A DNA stretch of 64,000 nucleotides from Gracilimonas sp965227215 (lineage in GTDB: Bacteria; Bacteroidota; Rhodothermia; Balneolales; Balneolaceae). The DNA lies in contig OZ245729.1 in the NCBI GenBank assembly GCA_965227215.1, forward strand, positions 2,604,001 to 2,668,000, given 5' to 3'. The translations under genes were made by a program, and so were the position numbers. Positions 8,834 to 17,380 of this stretch are shown one piece after another; position 1 is the stretch's first letter; each line of letters begins with the position of its first letter. Below the pieces are notes generated by a model, which saw only the letters and a list, made by a program, of their open reading frames with translations, was not told the origin of the DNA and did not search any database.

Positions 8834-8932
8834 TCTTGCGAAGCCCTGAACGGCTTCGCTTGTGTACTGGAAAGGAGTTTGGGTGTTAACTGACAAGGAG
8901 TGTAATTATACAGTCTTCTAATAAAAAAGACC

Positions 8933-9024
8933 GTCATCGCGGGCATAGACTCGCAATCTCCCTTATGAATACCCCAAGCCGGTTAAGGAAATCCCGCATC
9001 TCCACTTCGCTTCGTGCGGGATGA
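8933..9024. repeat. Family B intergenic repeat, full copy
   Basis: This copy starts GTCATCGCGGGC and ends GTGCGGGATGAT, with GCAATCTCCC and a CATCTCCACTTCGCTTCG block. It is about the same length as the copy at 3737-3829. Confidence 0.8.
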
Positions 9025-9039
9025 TATTTGATAAAGATT

Positions 9040-9104
9040 GTCTTTGCGAGGAGTTTGTGTTGCTGAATGTAAGATTGGGATGATTAACAACGCGGCAATC
9101 TTGA
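9040..9104. repeat. Family E intergenic repeat, copy 2
   Basis: It starts GTCTTTGCGAGGAG and ends near CGCGGCAATCTTG, parallel to the copy at 7064-7126. As there, it lies upstream of a family A hairpin. Confidence 0.65.
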
Positions 9105-9212
9105 GAATTAGTTTGTGATCTTTTACAGCGCTTGTGAAAGAATTGATTTGCGAATGGTCTAGTTTGTGAAATTGAGATACCTGCCAAGCCAAGATAAGCA
9201 GACCCTTTCTGT

Positions 9213-9235
9213 CTTACCTCTTGGTAAGGGAAAAG
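9213..9235. repeat. 23-nt hairpin repeat, diverged family A copy 3
   Basis: The copy has the same flanks (ACCCTTTCTGT before, GACTC after) but substitutions in both arms, so the stem is imperfect. Confidence 0.7.
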
Positions 9236-9690
9236 GACTCAAAATTGTATCTTCATTTAATAACCACCCCGAGTCACTCTGAGCCGCCGGCTGGTGGGGA
9301 AGGATCTTAGCCTGATAATATTTGGTTTGTTTTTACACACAGTGAACTTTGAAAGTACCACCTGGCTTGATTTGCGACTGATCGATGGACCGAACGACCG
9401 ATTTGCGAAGTACTGAATGCAGCTCTTCAAAAAATCAATATTCACGCATTGATCGTGTAAAATATCCTGCGTATTATTGAGTAGTATTTTTACTCGCTAT
9501 GCCGCAACGCAGTTGTGAGCGAAATTCTAAATGATCAATGTTAAATTTTAAATGGGGTATAGAGTAGGTAAGGAGTTATCTGATCTTCACAATCACTTTT
9601 AATGGTGATCATTCATGATGTTAACCAACGTGCCAAAACCCATTTAAAAGTTAACATTCAAAACTTAAAATTTTATTCCCCTAAGGGAAC

Positions 9691-10218
9691 ATGCTAGACA
9701 CACTCATACAATCCAAAACCCGACTGAAGCTCCTGCTTCGCTTCTTCCTGAACCCGGACAGCAGCGCCTACCTGCGTGGACTGGCAGATGAGTTTAATGA
9801 AAGTACCAACTCCGTACGAGTGGAATTAAATCGCTTTGAAGAATCCGGGCTGATTGAAGGCCACAAGGAGGGGAACAAAAAAATGTACCGTGTAAACCGG
9901 AAGTTCCCTATGTTTGACGAGCTCCAGAAAATTGCCTTTAAGCATTTTGGGATTGATCAGATTATAGAACAGATCATAGATAATTTAGGAGATGTACATG
10001 CTGTATATCTAACCGGCGATTTGGCAAGGGGCTTGGAAAGCGCCATTGTAGATGTAACCATCATCGGAGAAGATATTGACACCCAATACCTGGCGAAGCT
10101 GGTGGAAAAAGCAGAAAAACTTATTGACCGTAGAATTCGAACTTTGGTGTATGAGTCAAACGACGAAATTGAAATAGAAGAACCGAAATTGTTGATTTTT
10201 GGGGAAGAAAATTTTTAA
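9691..10218 (+). CDS. Winged-helix regulator with nucleotidyltransferase-like domain
   Basis: This 175-residue protein has an N-terminal winged helix of ArsR/MarR type (about residues 1-72: LRGLADEFNESTNSVRVELNRFEESGLIEGHKEGNKKMYRVN). Its C-terminal half resembles a small polymerase-beta-type nucleotidyltransferase fold (AVYLTGDLARGLESAIVDVTIIGEDID). The normal catalytic GS and paired Asp residues are not preserved, so the second domain is probably a sensor or dimerisation part and not an enzyme. Proteins of this kind are found at the head of capsule and O-antigen clusters in Bacteroidota-like genomes. It sits 16 bp upstream of pseB and likely controls the cluster. An AAGGGA ribosome site lies 3 bp before the ATG, inside a small TTCCC/GGGAA stem. 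Confidence 0.78.
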   Translation: MLDTLIQSKTRLKLLLRFFLNPDSSAYLRGLADEFNESTNSVRVELNRFEESGLIEGHKEGNKKMYRVNRKFPMFDELQKIAFKHFGIDQIIEQIIDNLGDVHAVYLTGDLARGLESAIVDVTIIGEDIDTQYLAKLVEKAEKLIDRRIRTLVYESNDEIEIEEPKLLIFGEENF

Positions 10219-10234
10219 TACTAAATGATTGATA

Positions 10235-11245
10235 ATGCTTAACGAAAAATCGATACTTATAACAGGTGGTACAGGTTCATTAGGTAAAGCCTTAACCAAA
10301 CACATTTTTAATAATTACCCTGATGTCAAAAGATTAGTCATTTTTTCTCGTGATGAGCAAAAGCAATTTCTTATGGGGCAAGAATATCCACAAAATACTT
10401 ACCCTCAGATACGATTTTTTATTGGAGATATACGAGATAAGGATCGAATAAAGCGTGCATTAAAAGGAATTGATTATGTAATACACGCAGCGGCTATGAA
10501 GCATGTTCCTATTGCTGAATACAACCCTATGGAATGTGTTAAAACAAATGTTTTGGGTGCTGAAAACTTGATAAATGCATGCCTTGAAACAGAAGTGGAA
10601 AGGGTGGTTGCACTCTCTACTGATAAAGCAGCGGCTCCAATTAATCTTTATGGAGCCACTAAACTAACTTCAGATAAGCTTTTTATTGCTGCAAACAATA
10701 TCAGAGGTTGGAATCCGATTAAATTTTCTGTAGTTCGATATGGTAATGTGATGGGCTCTAATGGTTCTGTGATTCCATTTTTTCTAGATAAAAGAAAGGA
10801 AGGAGTTTTGCCTATCACAGATCCTAATATGACACGGTTTAATATCTCACTTCAAGGTGGGGTAAATATGGTTATGCACGCTTTGGAGAATGCGTGGGGG
10901 GGAGAGCTTTTTGTACCAAAAATACCATCTTATAAGATTTTGGATGTTGCCGAAGCTATTGGTCCTGAATGCGAAAAACCTATAATTGGTATCAGGCCGG
11001 GCGAAAAGGTGCATGAAGAAATGATCACTGCTTCGGATTCTTTCAACACCTATGATTTGGGTAAGTATTACGCCATTCTGCCACAAGTTCCTCGATTTAA
11101 GCTCGAAGACTTTATTGAACAAAATGATGCAAAATCCGTTGAGCAGGGGTTTCGCTATAATTCCGGAGAAAATGATGAGTGGGAAACAGTTGAAAGTCTT
11201 CGTAGGCTCATTAAGGAACATGTAGACCCAACTTTTGAGGTGTAA
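10235..11245 (+). CDS. pseB: UDP-GlcNAc 4,6-dehydratase (inverting), PseB
   Basis: PseB performs the first step of pseudaminic acid synthesis: C4 oxidation, C6 dehydration and C5 inversion of UDP-GlcNAc. The 336-residue protein has the NADP-binding ITGGTGSLGKALT at the N-terminus (residues 7-19), the motif IGDIRDKDR, and AAAMKHVPIAEYNP. It also has STDKAAAPINLYGATK, which carries the active-site Tyr and Lys. These blocks are diagnostic of the PseB/FlaA1 short-chain dehydrogenases. I choose ATG 10235 over the upstream TTG because homologues begin just before the Rossmann strand. PseC follows 3 bp later. Confidence 0.95.
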   Translation: MLNEKSILITGGTGSLGKALTKHIFNNYPDVKRLVIFSRDEQKQFLMGQEYPQNTYPQIRFFIGDIRDKDRIKRALKGIDYVIHAAAMKHVPIAEYNPMECVKTNVLGAENLINACLETEVERVVALSTDKAAAPINLYGATKLTSDKLFIAANNIRGWNPIKFSVVRYGNVMGSNGSVIPFFLDKRKEGVLPITDPNMTRFNISLQGGVNMVMHALENAWGGELFVPKIPSYKILDVAEAIGPECEKPIIGIRPGEKVHEEMITASDSFNTYDLGKYYAILPQVPRFKLEDFIEQNDAKSVEQGFRYNSGENDEWETVESLRRLIKEHVDPTFEV

Positions 11246-11248
11246 ATA

Positions 11249-12451
11249 ATGGAAGTAATACCTTATGGGCGTCAGCACATTACAGACGAAGATATTCAGG
11301 TTGTAGTAGAGGCTTTAAAATCCGATTACCTAACACAGGGTCCAAGGATAGCTGAATTTGAAGAAGCTTTTGCAAACTACGTTGGAGCTAAATATGCAGT
11401 TGCCATATCAAACGGTACTGCTGCTCTTCATTTATGTGCGTTAGCTTTGAATGTACAAGAGGGGGATAAAGTAATTACTACACCAATTACTTTTGCTGCC
11501 TCTGCTAATTGTGTTCGCTATTGTGGTGCTGAGGTAGTCTTTGCTGATATAGATCCGGAAACATATTTGCTGAACATAGATAGAGTCACAGCATTACTGG
11601 AAGCTTCACCTAAAGGAACATATCAGGGAATTATCCCCGTTGATTTTGCAGGTCGAGCGATTGATTTAGAAGCTTTTAGAAAGCTTGCAGATGAATATAA
11701 CCTTTGGATCATTGAGGATTCTTGTCATGCTCCGGGTGGATTTTTTATCGATAGTGAGGGTAATGAACAAAACTGCGGTAATGGTAACTATGCTGATTTA
11801 GCCATTTTTTCCTTTCATCCAGTAAAACATATTGCTTCCGGTGAAGGCGGAATGATCACTACCAATGATAAAGACCTCTATAATAAACTTCTCAAACTCC
11901 GCACACACGGGATTACCAAAAACGAGTACGAGTACGAAAATTCCATTGAGTTTGCAGTTGGTAAAACTAAACACTCAGAATTAAATACTCTAAACTATCC
12001 CAACTGGTATATGGAAATGCAGGAACTCGGTTACAACTATCGTATTACCGATTTCCAGTGCGCATTAGGTAGAAGTCAGCTTAAAAGAGCAGATGATGGT
12101 TTGGTAAGAAGAAGAGAAATTGCTCAAATTTATTATGAATCTTTTAAAGGCAAGTCTTTTATTAAAGGACAATCAGGTGTGGTAGAAGGACATGCTTATC
12201 ACTTATATGTAATTGAAGTTGATGACCGATTGGGACTTTATAATTATCTTCGTGAACAAAATATTTATACTCAAATACATTACATACCGTGCCATCTAAT
12301 GCCTTACTACAGGCAATATGGATGGAGCGAGGGTGATATGTCCTGTGCTGAAGATTATTATCGTAACTGCATCAGTTTGCCGATGTTCCCTACTTTATCA
12401 AATGAAGATCAGGAGTACGTAATAAGCACAATTTTAAATTATTACAGTTAA
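11249..12451 (+). CDS. pseC: UDP-4-amino-4,6-dideoxy-N-acetyl-beta-L-altrosamine transaminase, PseC
   Basis: PseC is a PLP-dependent DegT/DnrJ/EryC1/StrS aminotransferase that adds an amino group at C4 of the PseB product. The 400-residue length is as expected. Visible marks are the N-terminal IPYGRQHITDEDIQVVVEALKSDYLTQGP, AISNGTAALHLCALALNV, the IEDSCHAPGG motif with the PLP-contacting Asp, and FSFHPVKHIASGEGGMITTN, where the Lys is the Schiff-base residue. It follows pseB by 3 bp and precedes a GNAT gene by 3 bp, so it is clearly part of one transcript. Confidence 0.95.
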   Translation: MEVIPYGRQHITDEDIQVVVEALKSDYLTQGPRIAEFEEAFANYVGAKYAVAISNGTAALHLCALALNVQEGDKVITTPITFAASANCVRYCGAEVVFADIDPETYLLNIDRVTALLEASPKGTYQGIIPVDFAGRAIDLEAFRKLADEYNLWIIEDSCHAPGGFFIDSEGNEQNCGNGNYADLAIFSFHPVKHIASGEGGMITTNDKDLYNKLLKLRTHGITKNEYEYENSIEFAVGKTKHSELNTLNYPNWYMEMQELGYNYRITDFQCALGRSQLKRADDGLVRRREIAQIYYESFKGKSFIKGQSGVVEGHAYHLYVIEVDDRLGLYNYLREQNIYTQIHYIPCHLMPYYRQYGWSEGDMSCAEDYYRNCISLPMFPTLSNEDQEYVISTILNYYS

Positions 12452-12454
12452 TCT

Positions 12455-12994
12455 ATGAAAGCACCGGAGTTAGAATCGGAACGGCTTATCTATAGACCTT
12501 TGTCACTGGCGCATCTGTCTCATGAATATGTCGATTGGCTGAATGATCCAGATGTGAATCGTTACCTAGAGAGTGGTGGAGATTATACACTAGATAAACT
12601 AAAAGAGTTTTTGAAACAGGTTGAACAGAAGAATATTTTATTCTGGGCTATTCATTTAAAGAAAAACCATACTCATTTTGGAAATATTAAAATTGATCCG
12701 GTTGTTAAAAAGCATGGCCGGGCCGAATATGGAATCATGATGGGGCGAAAATCGGAATGGGGTAAGGGATATGCAAAAGAGGCTACTTCAAGGATTCTGG
12801 ACTATTGCTTTTTCGATCTCGGCCTGCGTAAAATTACACTGGGAGTCGTGAAGGAAAATGAAGCCGCACTCCAGCTGTATAAAAAACTTGGATTTGAGAC
12901 GGAAGGAATCTACAAAGAGCACTCCCTTCATGATGGAAAATTCTGTGATGTAGTCCGTATGGCAATTTTCAGTGAGGATTTTAAAGATGATTGA
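12455..12994 (+). CDS. GNAT N-acetyltransferase, RimJ/RimL-like
   Basis: This 179-residue acetyltransferase of the GNAT fold shows the N-terminal LESERLIYRPLSLAHLSHEYVDWLNDPDVNRYL and the acetyl-CoA-binding stretch SEWGKGYAKEATSRIL (about residues 105-120). The late block NEAALQLYKKLGFETEGI is also typical. In position it could be the PseH that acetylates C4-NH2. However, a second PseH-like GNAT domain is fused to PseG further on, so this one may acylate another position or a side chain. It overlaps the next gene by 8 bp at the stop. The substrate is inferred from context only. Confidence 0.85.
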   Translation: MKAPELESERLIYRPLSLAHLSHEYVDWLNDPDVNRYLESGGDYTLDKLKEFLKQVEQKNILFWAIHLKKNHTHFGNIKIDPVVKKHGRAEYGIMMGRKSEWGKGYAKEATSRILDYCFFDLGLRKITLGVVKENEAALQLYKKLGFETEGIYKEHSLHDGKFCDVVRMAIFSEDFKDD

Positions 12995-13856
12995 AAAATT
13001 AATTCTTGGCACCGTTCAAATGGGTTTATACTATGGGGTAAACAATAATAGCGGTAAAATTTCAAATGACGATGGTTTTGAAATATTACGACATGCGAAT
13101 GAAGCGGGTATATGTATGCTTGATACAGCTGAAGCATACGGTGAAGCTCACAAAATAATCGGTGCATATCATAAAAATAACCCAGATCAAAGGTTTAAAA
13201 TTGTAACCAAAATACCTGCTGACCGCGATAATATAGATCCTGGTGACAAGGTCCATCATTATCTCGATGAGTTAAATATTCACCAATTAGAAGTGCTTAT
13301 GTTTCACTCGTTTGCATCTTACGAATCACAGCCTGAATTAACAGATCAATTTAATGAGCTAAAATCAAATGGTTTTTTAGGACATCTGGGTGTTTCTGTT
13401 TACAGAAATAGTGAAATTGAGTTACTTCTTGAAGATGACCGAATTGATTTGATTCAACTTCCCTATAACTTATTAGACAACCATAGCATAAGAGGAGAAG
13501 TTCTGGAAAGAGCAAAGGAGAGAGGAAAAATCATACATTCTCGTTCAGCATTTCTACAAGGATTATTTTTTATGAGTCCTATTGAAAACCATCCAGTTAT
13601 AGATCCACTGAAAAATGAGCTTTCAAGGATCAATGAAATCGCAATTGATAATGACATTCCTATAGAAATTCTTGCTCTTCAATACTGTTTGCAACAGCCA
13701 TATATAGATAAAGTGATTATTGGAGTGGATTCACTAGAACAATTAAAATCTAATATTGATGCCTGTAAAGCATCGTTAGATGAACGAATTTTAGATATGA
13801 TAAGTGAGATTCGAGTAAATAATATTAGGTTAATTAATCCATCATTGTGGAACTAA
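12987..13856 (+). CDS. Aldo/keto reductase
   Basis: This 289-residue NAD(P)H-dependent reductase has the TIM-barrel aldo/keto reductase fold. The catalytic tetrad region is visible: DTAEAYGEAHKIIG (Asp and Tyr, about residues 46-59), the Lys in IVTKIPAD, and the His in LEVLMFHSF. The C-terminal IGVDSLEQLKSNIDA is the cofactor-tail motif. Reductases of this type are frequent guests in pseudaminic or legionaminic acid clusters, but their sugar substrate is not settled. The ATG at 12987 overlaps the preceding stop codon; an in-frame upstream start at 12972 would lie further inside the GNAT gene. The end overlaps the cytidylyltransferase gene by 10 bp. Confidence 0.88.
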   Translation: MIEKLILGTVQMGLYYGVNNNSGKISNDDGFEILRHANEAGICMLDTAEAYGEAHKIIGAYHKNNPDQRFKIVTKIPADRDNIDPGDKVHHYLDELNIHQLEVLMFHSFASYESQPELTDQFNELKSNGFLGHLGVSVYRNSEIELLLEDDRIDLIQLPYNLLDNHSIRGEVLERAKERGKIIHSRSAFLQGLFFMSPIENHPVIDPLKNELSRINEIAIDNDIPIEILALQYCLQQPYIDKVIIGVDSLEQLKSNIDACKASLDERILDMISEIRVNNIRLINPSLWN

Positions 13857-14611
13857 ATACACTACTTATAACACAGGCTCGCATGGGAAGTAGTAGACTT
13901 CCAGGTAAGGTTTTGAAAACAGTGGATAATATAACACTACTTCAGATACATCTTGACAGGCTAAGAAAGTGTGATAAAGTTTCGGAAATTATTGTTGCAA
14001 CTACAACCGAGATAGAAGACGAGAAAATTGATCTGCTTGCAAAAGGTTTGGGTTTTAAAGTATTTAAAGGTGCTGAGAGAGATGTGTTGGACAGATTTTA
14101 CTGGGCTGCAGAACCACTTAACCCAATGTGGGTTGTAAGAGTCACATCGGATTGCCCTTTGCTAGATCCTGAGCTTGTAGATAACGTCATTGAATTTGCT
14201 CAAAATCATGACTTAGATTATGTGTCTAATACAATAGAAAATAAATATCCCGACGGACAGGATGTAGAAGTATTTACATTTGAAGCTCTAAAGAAGGCGT
14301 GGAAAGATGCCAAGAAACCTTCCGAACGCGAGCATGTAACACCCTATATCAGAAATAATTCTGATCTAAAAGGAGAAAAACTGTTTAAATCTAAAAGCTA
14401 TCCTTCGAATGTAGATTATGGTAATATTCGCATGACTGTAGATGAACAGGAAGATTATATACTAATTAAGAAACTGATTATGGATTTGGGAACTGATAAA
14501 ACGTGGAAGGAGTATGCTGACTATATAATTGACAAGAATTTGATCTCTATTAATAGTCAATTTCAAAGAAATGAAGGGTATTTAAAATCACTTAAGGAGG
14601 ACCAAAAATGA
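13847..14611 (+). CDS. pseF: SpsF/PseF-type cytidylyltransferase
   Basis: This 254-residue nucleotidyltransferase is of the SpsF/CMP-KDO-synthetase-like type. The nucleotide-binding motif TQARMGSSRLPGKVLKTV lies at residues 8-25. A metal-binding region VVRVTSDCPLLDPELVDNVI occurs near residue 100. YVSNTIENKYPDGQDVEVF and SEREHVTPYIRNN are typical of SpsF proteins. In this cluster it is the only candidate for the CMP-sugar synthetase that activates the nonulosonic acid, so I assign PseF by context. The symbol is less certain than the fold. It overlaps both neighbours (10 bp and 4 bp, ATGA). Confidence 0.78.
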   Translation: MELNTLLITQARMGSSRLPGKVLKTVDNITLLQIHLDRLRKCDKVSEIIVATTTEIEDEKIDLLAKGLGFKVFKGAERDVLDRFYWAAEPLNPMWVVRVTSDCPLLDPELVDNVIEFAQNHDLDYVSNTIENKYPDGQDVEVFTFEALKKAWKDAKKPSEREHVTPYIRNNSDLKGEKLFKSKSYPSNVDYGNIRMTVDEQEDYILIKKLIMDLGTDKTWKEYADYIIDKNLISINSQFQRNEGYLKSLKEDQK

Positions 14612-15915
14612 GAAGTGGTCAAAAACTATATGAAAGAGCAAAAAACCTAATACCCGGTGGAACAATGCTGCTTTCTAAACGACCAGAAATGTTTTTACCG
14701 GATCATTGGCCAGCCTATTTCTCAAAAGCCAAAGGGTGTGAAGTTTGGGACCTTGATGGAAACAAATATATCGACATGTCCATTATGGGCATCGGTACTA
14801 ATACTTTGGGGTATGGACAAAAAGAAGTAGATGATGCTGTACGTACTGTAGTTGACACTGGAAACATGAGTACTCTCAATTGTCCAGAAGAAGTGTGGCT
14901 CGCAGAAAAGTTAATTGAAATTAATCCGTGGGCTGATATGGTTCGGTTTGCCAGAACTGGAGGAGAGGCAAATGCAATAGCAATACGGATTGCCCGTGCA
15001 GCAACTGGCAAGGATAAAGTGGCTATTTGCGGTTATCATGGTTGGCATGATTGGTATCTTTCTGCAAATCTTAATAAGGGTGATGGACTTTCAAATCATC
15101 TTTTACCGGGACTTGACCCTGCAGGGGTTCCAAATGATTTAAAAGAGACTGTCTTTCCATTTAACTACAATAATTTTGATGAATTAAATAAAATTGTTGA
15201 GAATAATGATATTGGAGTAATAAAAATGGAAGTAGTAAGAAATTTTGGACCAGAAGATAATTTCTTACAGAAAGTGCGAGATTTAGCAACAGAAAAAAAC
15301 ATAGTCTTAATTTTTGACGAGTGTACCTCCGGATTCAGAGAGACTTTTGGTGGAATCTTTAAGAAATATAATGTTGAACCAGATATGGTTATGTTTGGAA
15401 AAACGATTGGTAATGGGTATGCATTAACCGCAGTGGTGGGGAAAAAAGCTGTTATGGAAGCAGCTCAGAAGACGTTTATAAGCAGTACTTTTTGGACAGA
15501 ACGAATTGGTCCAACTGCAGCTTTAAAAACTCTTGAATTGATGGAAAGATTGAAGTCGTGGGATATAATCACAGCAAAAGGACATAAGATGCGGGAAGGT
15601 CTTAGCAAATTAGCTAAAGAGAATAATCTGGAAATAACCATCTCCGGAATCCCTGCTTTAACAACTTATTCTTTCAATAGTGAAGAAAACTTGAAGTATA
15701 AAACGCTGATTACTCAGGAAATGCTAAAAAAAGGGTTCTTTGCCAGTACACATTTCTATGCTTCAACAGAACACAGAGAGGAAGACTTTAGCAGTTATTT
15801 TAATGCTTTGGCTGAAGTATATAGGTTAATTTCTAAGTGTGAAAAGGATGAGGAAGATATTCATCATTTACTTGAAGGTCCGGTTGCTCATTCGGGGTTT
15901 AAGCGTCTTAATTAA
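14608..15915 (+). CDS. Class III aminotransferase, glutamate-1-semialdehyde-aminomutase-like
   Basis: This 435-residue PLP enzyme belongs to the class III aminotransferase family and resembles GSA 2,1-aminomutase (HemL) without being a heme-pathway enzyme in this setting. Marks are the N-terminal LIPGGTMLLSKRPEMFLP, RFARTGGEANAIAIRIARAATG (cofactor phosphate region), CGYHGWHDWYL, IFDECTSGFRE (PLP-contacting Asp) and MVMFGKTIGNGYALTAVVG with the Schiff-base Lys. GSA-like aminotransferases paired with SpsF and an aldo/keto reductase recur in nonulosonate clusters, which suggests a tailoring amination or epimerisation. It starts within the stop of the preceding gene (ATGA overlap). The exact reaction is unknown. 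Confidence 0.85.
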   Translation: MRSGQKLYERAKNLIPGGTMLLSKRPEMFLPDHWPAYFSKAKGCEVWDLDGNKYIDMSIMGIGTNTLGYGQKEVDDAVRTVVDTGNMSTLNCPEEVWLAEKLIEINPWADMVRFARTGGEANAIAIRIARAATGKDKVAICGYHGWHDWYLSANLNKGDGLSNHLLPGLDPAGVPNDLKETVFPFNYNNFDELNKIVENNDIGVIKMEVVRNFGPEDNFLQKVRDLATEKNIVLIFDECTSGFRETFGGIFKKYNVEPDMVMFGKTIGNGYALTAVVGKKAVMEAAQKTFISSTFWTERIGPTAALKTLELMERLKSWDIITAKGHKMREGLSKLAKENNLEITISGIPALTTYSFNSEENLKYKTLITQEMLKKGFFASTHFYASTEHREEDFSSYFNALAEVYRLISKCEKDEEDIHHLLEGPVAHSGFKRLN

Positions 15916-15916
15916 A

Positions 15917-17380
15917 ATGGCAAAATTAAAACCAATATTAAAGATCAGGGCAGATGGAGGTTCAGATATTGGTTTAGGCCATTTAATACGTTGTATCTCA
16001 TTGGCTCATATGTTGGATGATAAGTTTAGGATTCAATTTTTTGCTTTAAAATTTCCTTCTTCATTAAGAAGCGAGTTAATCAATAATGGATGGAGTATTT
16101 CCATGATTGATAATGAATCAAATTTTCTGAATAGCCTTACCCAAAGTGAGATAGTGGTATTGGATGGATATCATTTTGATTCAGCTTACCAAAAGATCAT
16201 TAAAAATAAAGAATGTAAATTAGTCTGTATCGATGATCTTCATCAACAGTATTTTTATGCTGATATGGTAATCAATCATGCACCGGGGCTAACAATGGAA
16301 GACTATGAAGGTGAGTTTTACACAAAATATTTGATGGGTCCTGATTATGCCCTGTTGCGCCCCGAGTTTCTCGAAAGTACATCTCATGAAAACAACTGCA
16401 CCTCGAAGGGTATTGAAAATATATTCATTTGTTTTGGGGGTTCCGATTCCAAAAACTTAACCGCAAAAGTTTTGTCTTGGCTTCCTGCGGAAAATTATAT
16501 AGTCACACTAGTACTTGGCAATGCCTATCCTCATCAGGAGGAGTTAAATAAAGTAATAGGAGAGAGAGAGGATTTAGAAATAGTTGTAAAGAACTCTTTA
16601 AGTGCCAAAGAAATGAGAAACGAACTTGAAGATGCAGATTTAGCAGTAGTGCCTGCAAGTGGAATCTTATTTGAAGTTATATCTACCGGACTACCGGTTA
16701 TTTCAGGATATTATACGGATAATCAAAAGGATGTATATTCAGGGTTTAAAGCTAATAATGTGTTCTTTGACGCAAAATCTTTTAATAAGCAAGATTTCTT
16801 AAAAGCATTTAATGCTGCTTTAAAAAAGAAAGATGCCGAGATGATAGAAAATCAACAGAATTGCATTGATGGGCTATCACCGCAAAGATTTAGAAATAAA
16901 TTTCTGGGACTTTTATACAGCAATATTCTTCAGATAAGAGAAGCACAAATTGATGACATGGAGCAATATTTTAAATGGGCAAATGATGAAAGTGTCCGTG
17001 CCAATGCATTTAATTCTGAAGAAATACCTTGGAATGATCATGTTTCCTGGTTCAATAATAAACTAAGTAATGATCAGTCAAGAATGTACATTTTTGAAAT
17101 AGATGACAGAGGAGTTGGGCAAGTAAGGTTTGATAAGAAAAAAGAAGAGGTGTGGGATATTGATTACATGCTTGATGAAAATTTTAGAGGCTTTGGTTTA
17201 GGGGCTGAAATTATTAATAGAAGTTTAAAAAAATTGATATCGGAAGAAAAAAAAGTGCAAATCCAAGCACTTGTTAAAGCAGATAACATCCCTTCTGTAA
17301 AAGTTTTTGAAGTTTTAGATTTTAAAAAACACAATTTTAAAGAAGGCACAATAAAATTTATTTATGAAGAAAAGATTTAA
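15917..17380 (+). CDS. Fused PseG hydrolase - PseH acetyltransferase
   Basis: This is a two-domain enzyme of 487 residues. Residues about 1-335 are PseG, the UDP-sugar hydrolase that releases 2,4-diacetamido-2,4,6-trideoxy-L-altrose. They show the N-terminal RADGGSDIGLGHLIRCISLA, the GT-B-like IFICFGGSDSKNLTAKVL, and ADLAVVPASGILFEVISTGLPVI. Residues about 340-487 are a GNAT domain of PseH type (IREAQIDDMEQYFKWANDE..., then GLGAEIINRSLKKLI and NIPSVKVFEVLDFKK), which would acetylate C4-NH2. Fusing the two gives steps 3 and 4 of the pathway in one chain. I prefer the ATG at 15917 over the start at 15839, which lies deep in the previous gene. The end overlaps pseI by 17 bp. Confidence 0.9.
   Translation: MAKLKPILKIRADGGSDIGLGHLIRCISLAHMLDDKFRIQFFALKFPSSLRSELINNGWSISMIDNESNFLNSLTQSEIVVLDGYHFDSAYQKIIKNKECKLVCIDDLHQQYFYADMVINHAPGLTMEDYEGEFYTKYLMGPDYALLRPEFLESTSHENNCTSKGIENIFICFGGSDSKNLTAKVLSWLPAENYIVTLVLGNAYPHQEELNKVIGEREDLEIVVKNSLSAKEMRNELEDADLAVVPASGILFEVISTGLPVISGYYTDNQKDVYSGFKANNVFFDAKSFNKQDFLKAFNAALKKKDAEMIENQQNCIDGLSPQRFRNKFLGLLYSNILQIREAQIDDMEQYFKWANDESVRANAFNSEEIPWNDHVSWFNNKLSNDQSRMYIFEIDDRGVGQVRFDKKKEEVWDIDYMLDENFRGFGLGAEIINRSLKKLISEEKKVQIQALVKADNIPSVKVFEVLDFKKHNFKEGTIKFIYEEKI

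Larger units (their letters stand above)
8834..9690. other. Long repeat-rich spacer and possible leader of the polysaccharide cluster
   Basis: No gene is supported in these 857 bp. They contain a perfect 8-bp stem (8838-8859), a family B repeat (8933-9024), a family E repeat (9040-9104), a diverged 23-nt hairpin (9213-9235) and an AAGGATCTTAGCC piece near 9300. The last 150 bp are AT-rich. AAATTTTAAATGGG (9543-9556) can pair with CCCATTTAAAA (9640-9650), giving a long stem, and TTCCC/GGGAA arms flank the region of the next gene's ribosome site. This may be a structured leader. Confidence 0.6.

Noticed and set aside
8963..9445. Three short minus-strand frames in the spacer
   Set aside because: They lie over families A, B and E repeats and show no protein-like composition.
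14608..15915. hemL (heme biosynthesis)
   Set aside because: The fold fits, but the gene is embedded with overlaps in a nonulosonate cluster, so a sugar-tailoring role is more likely.
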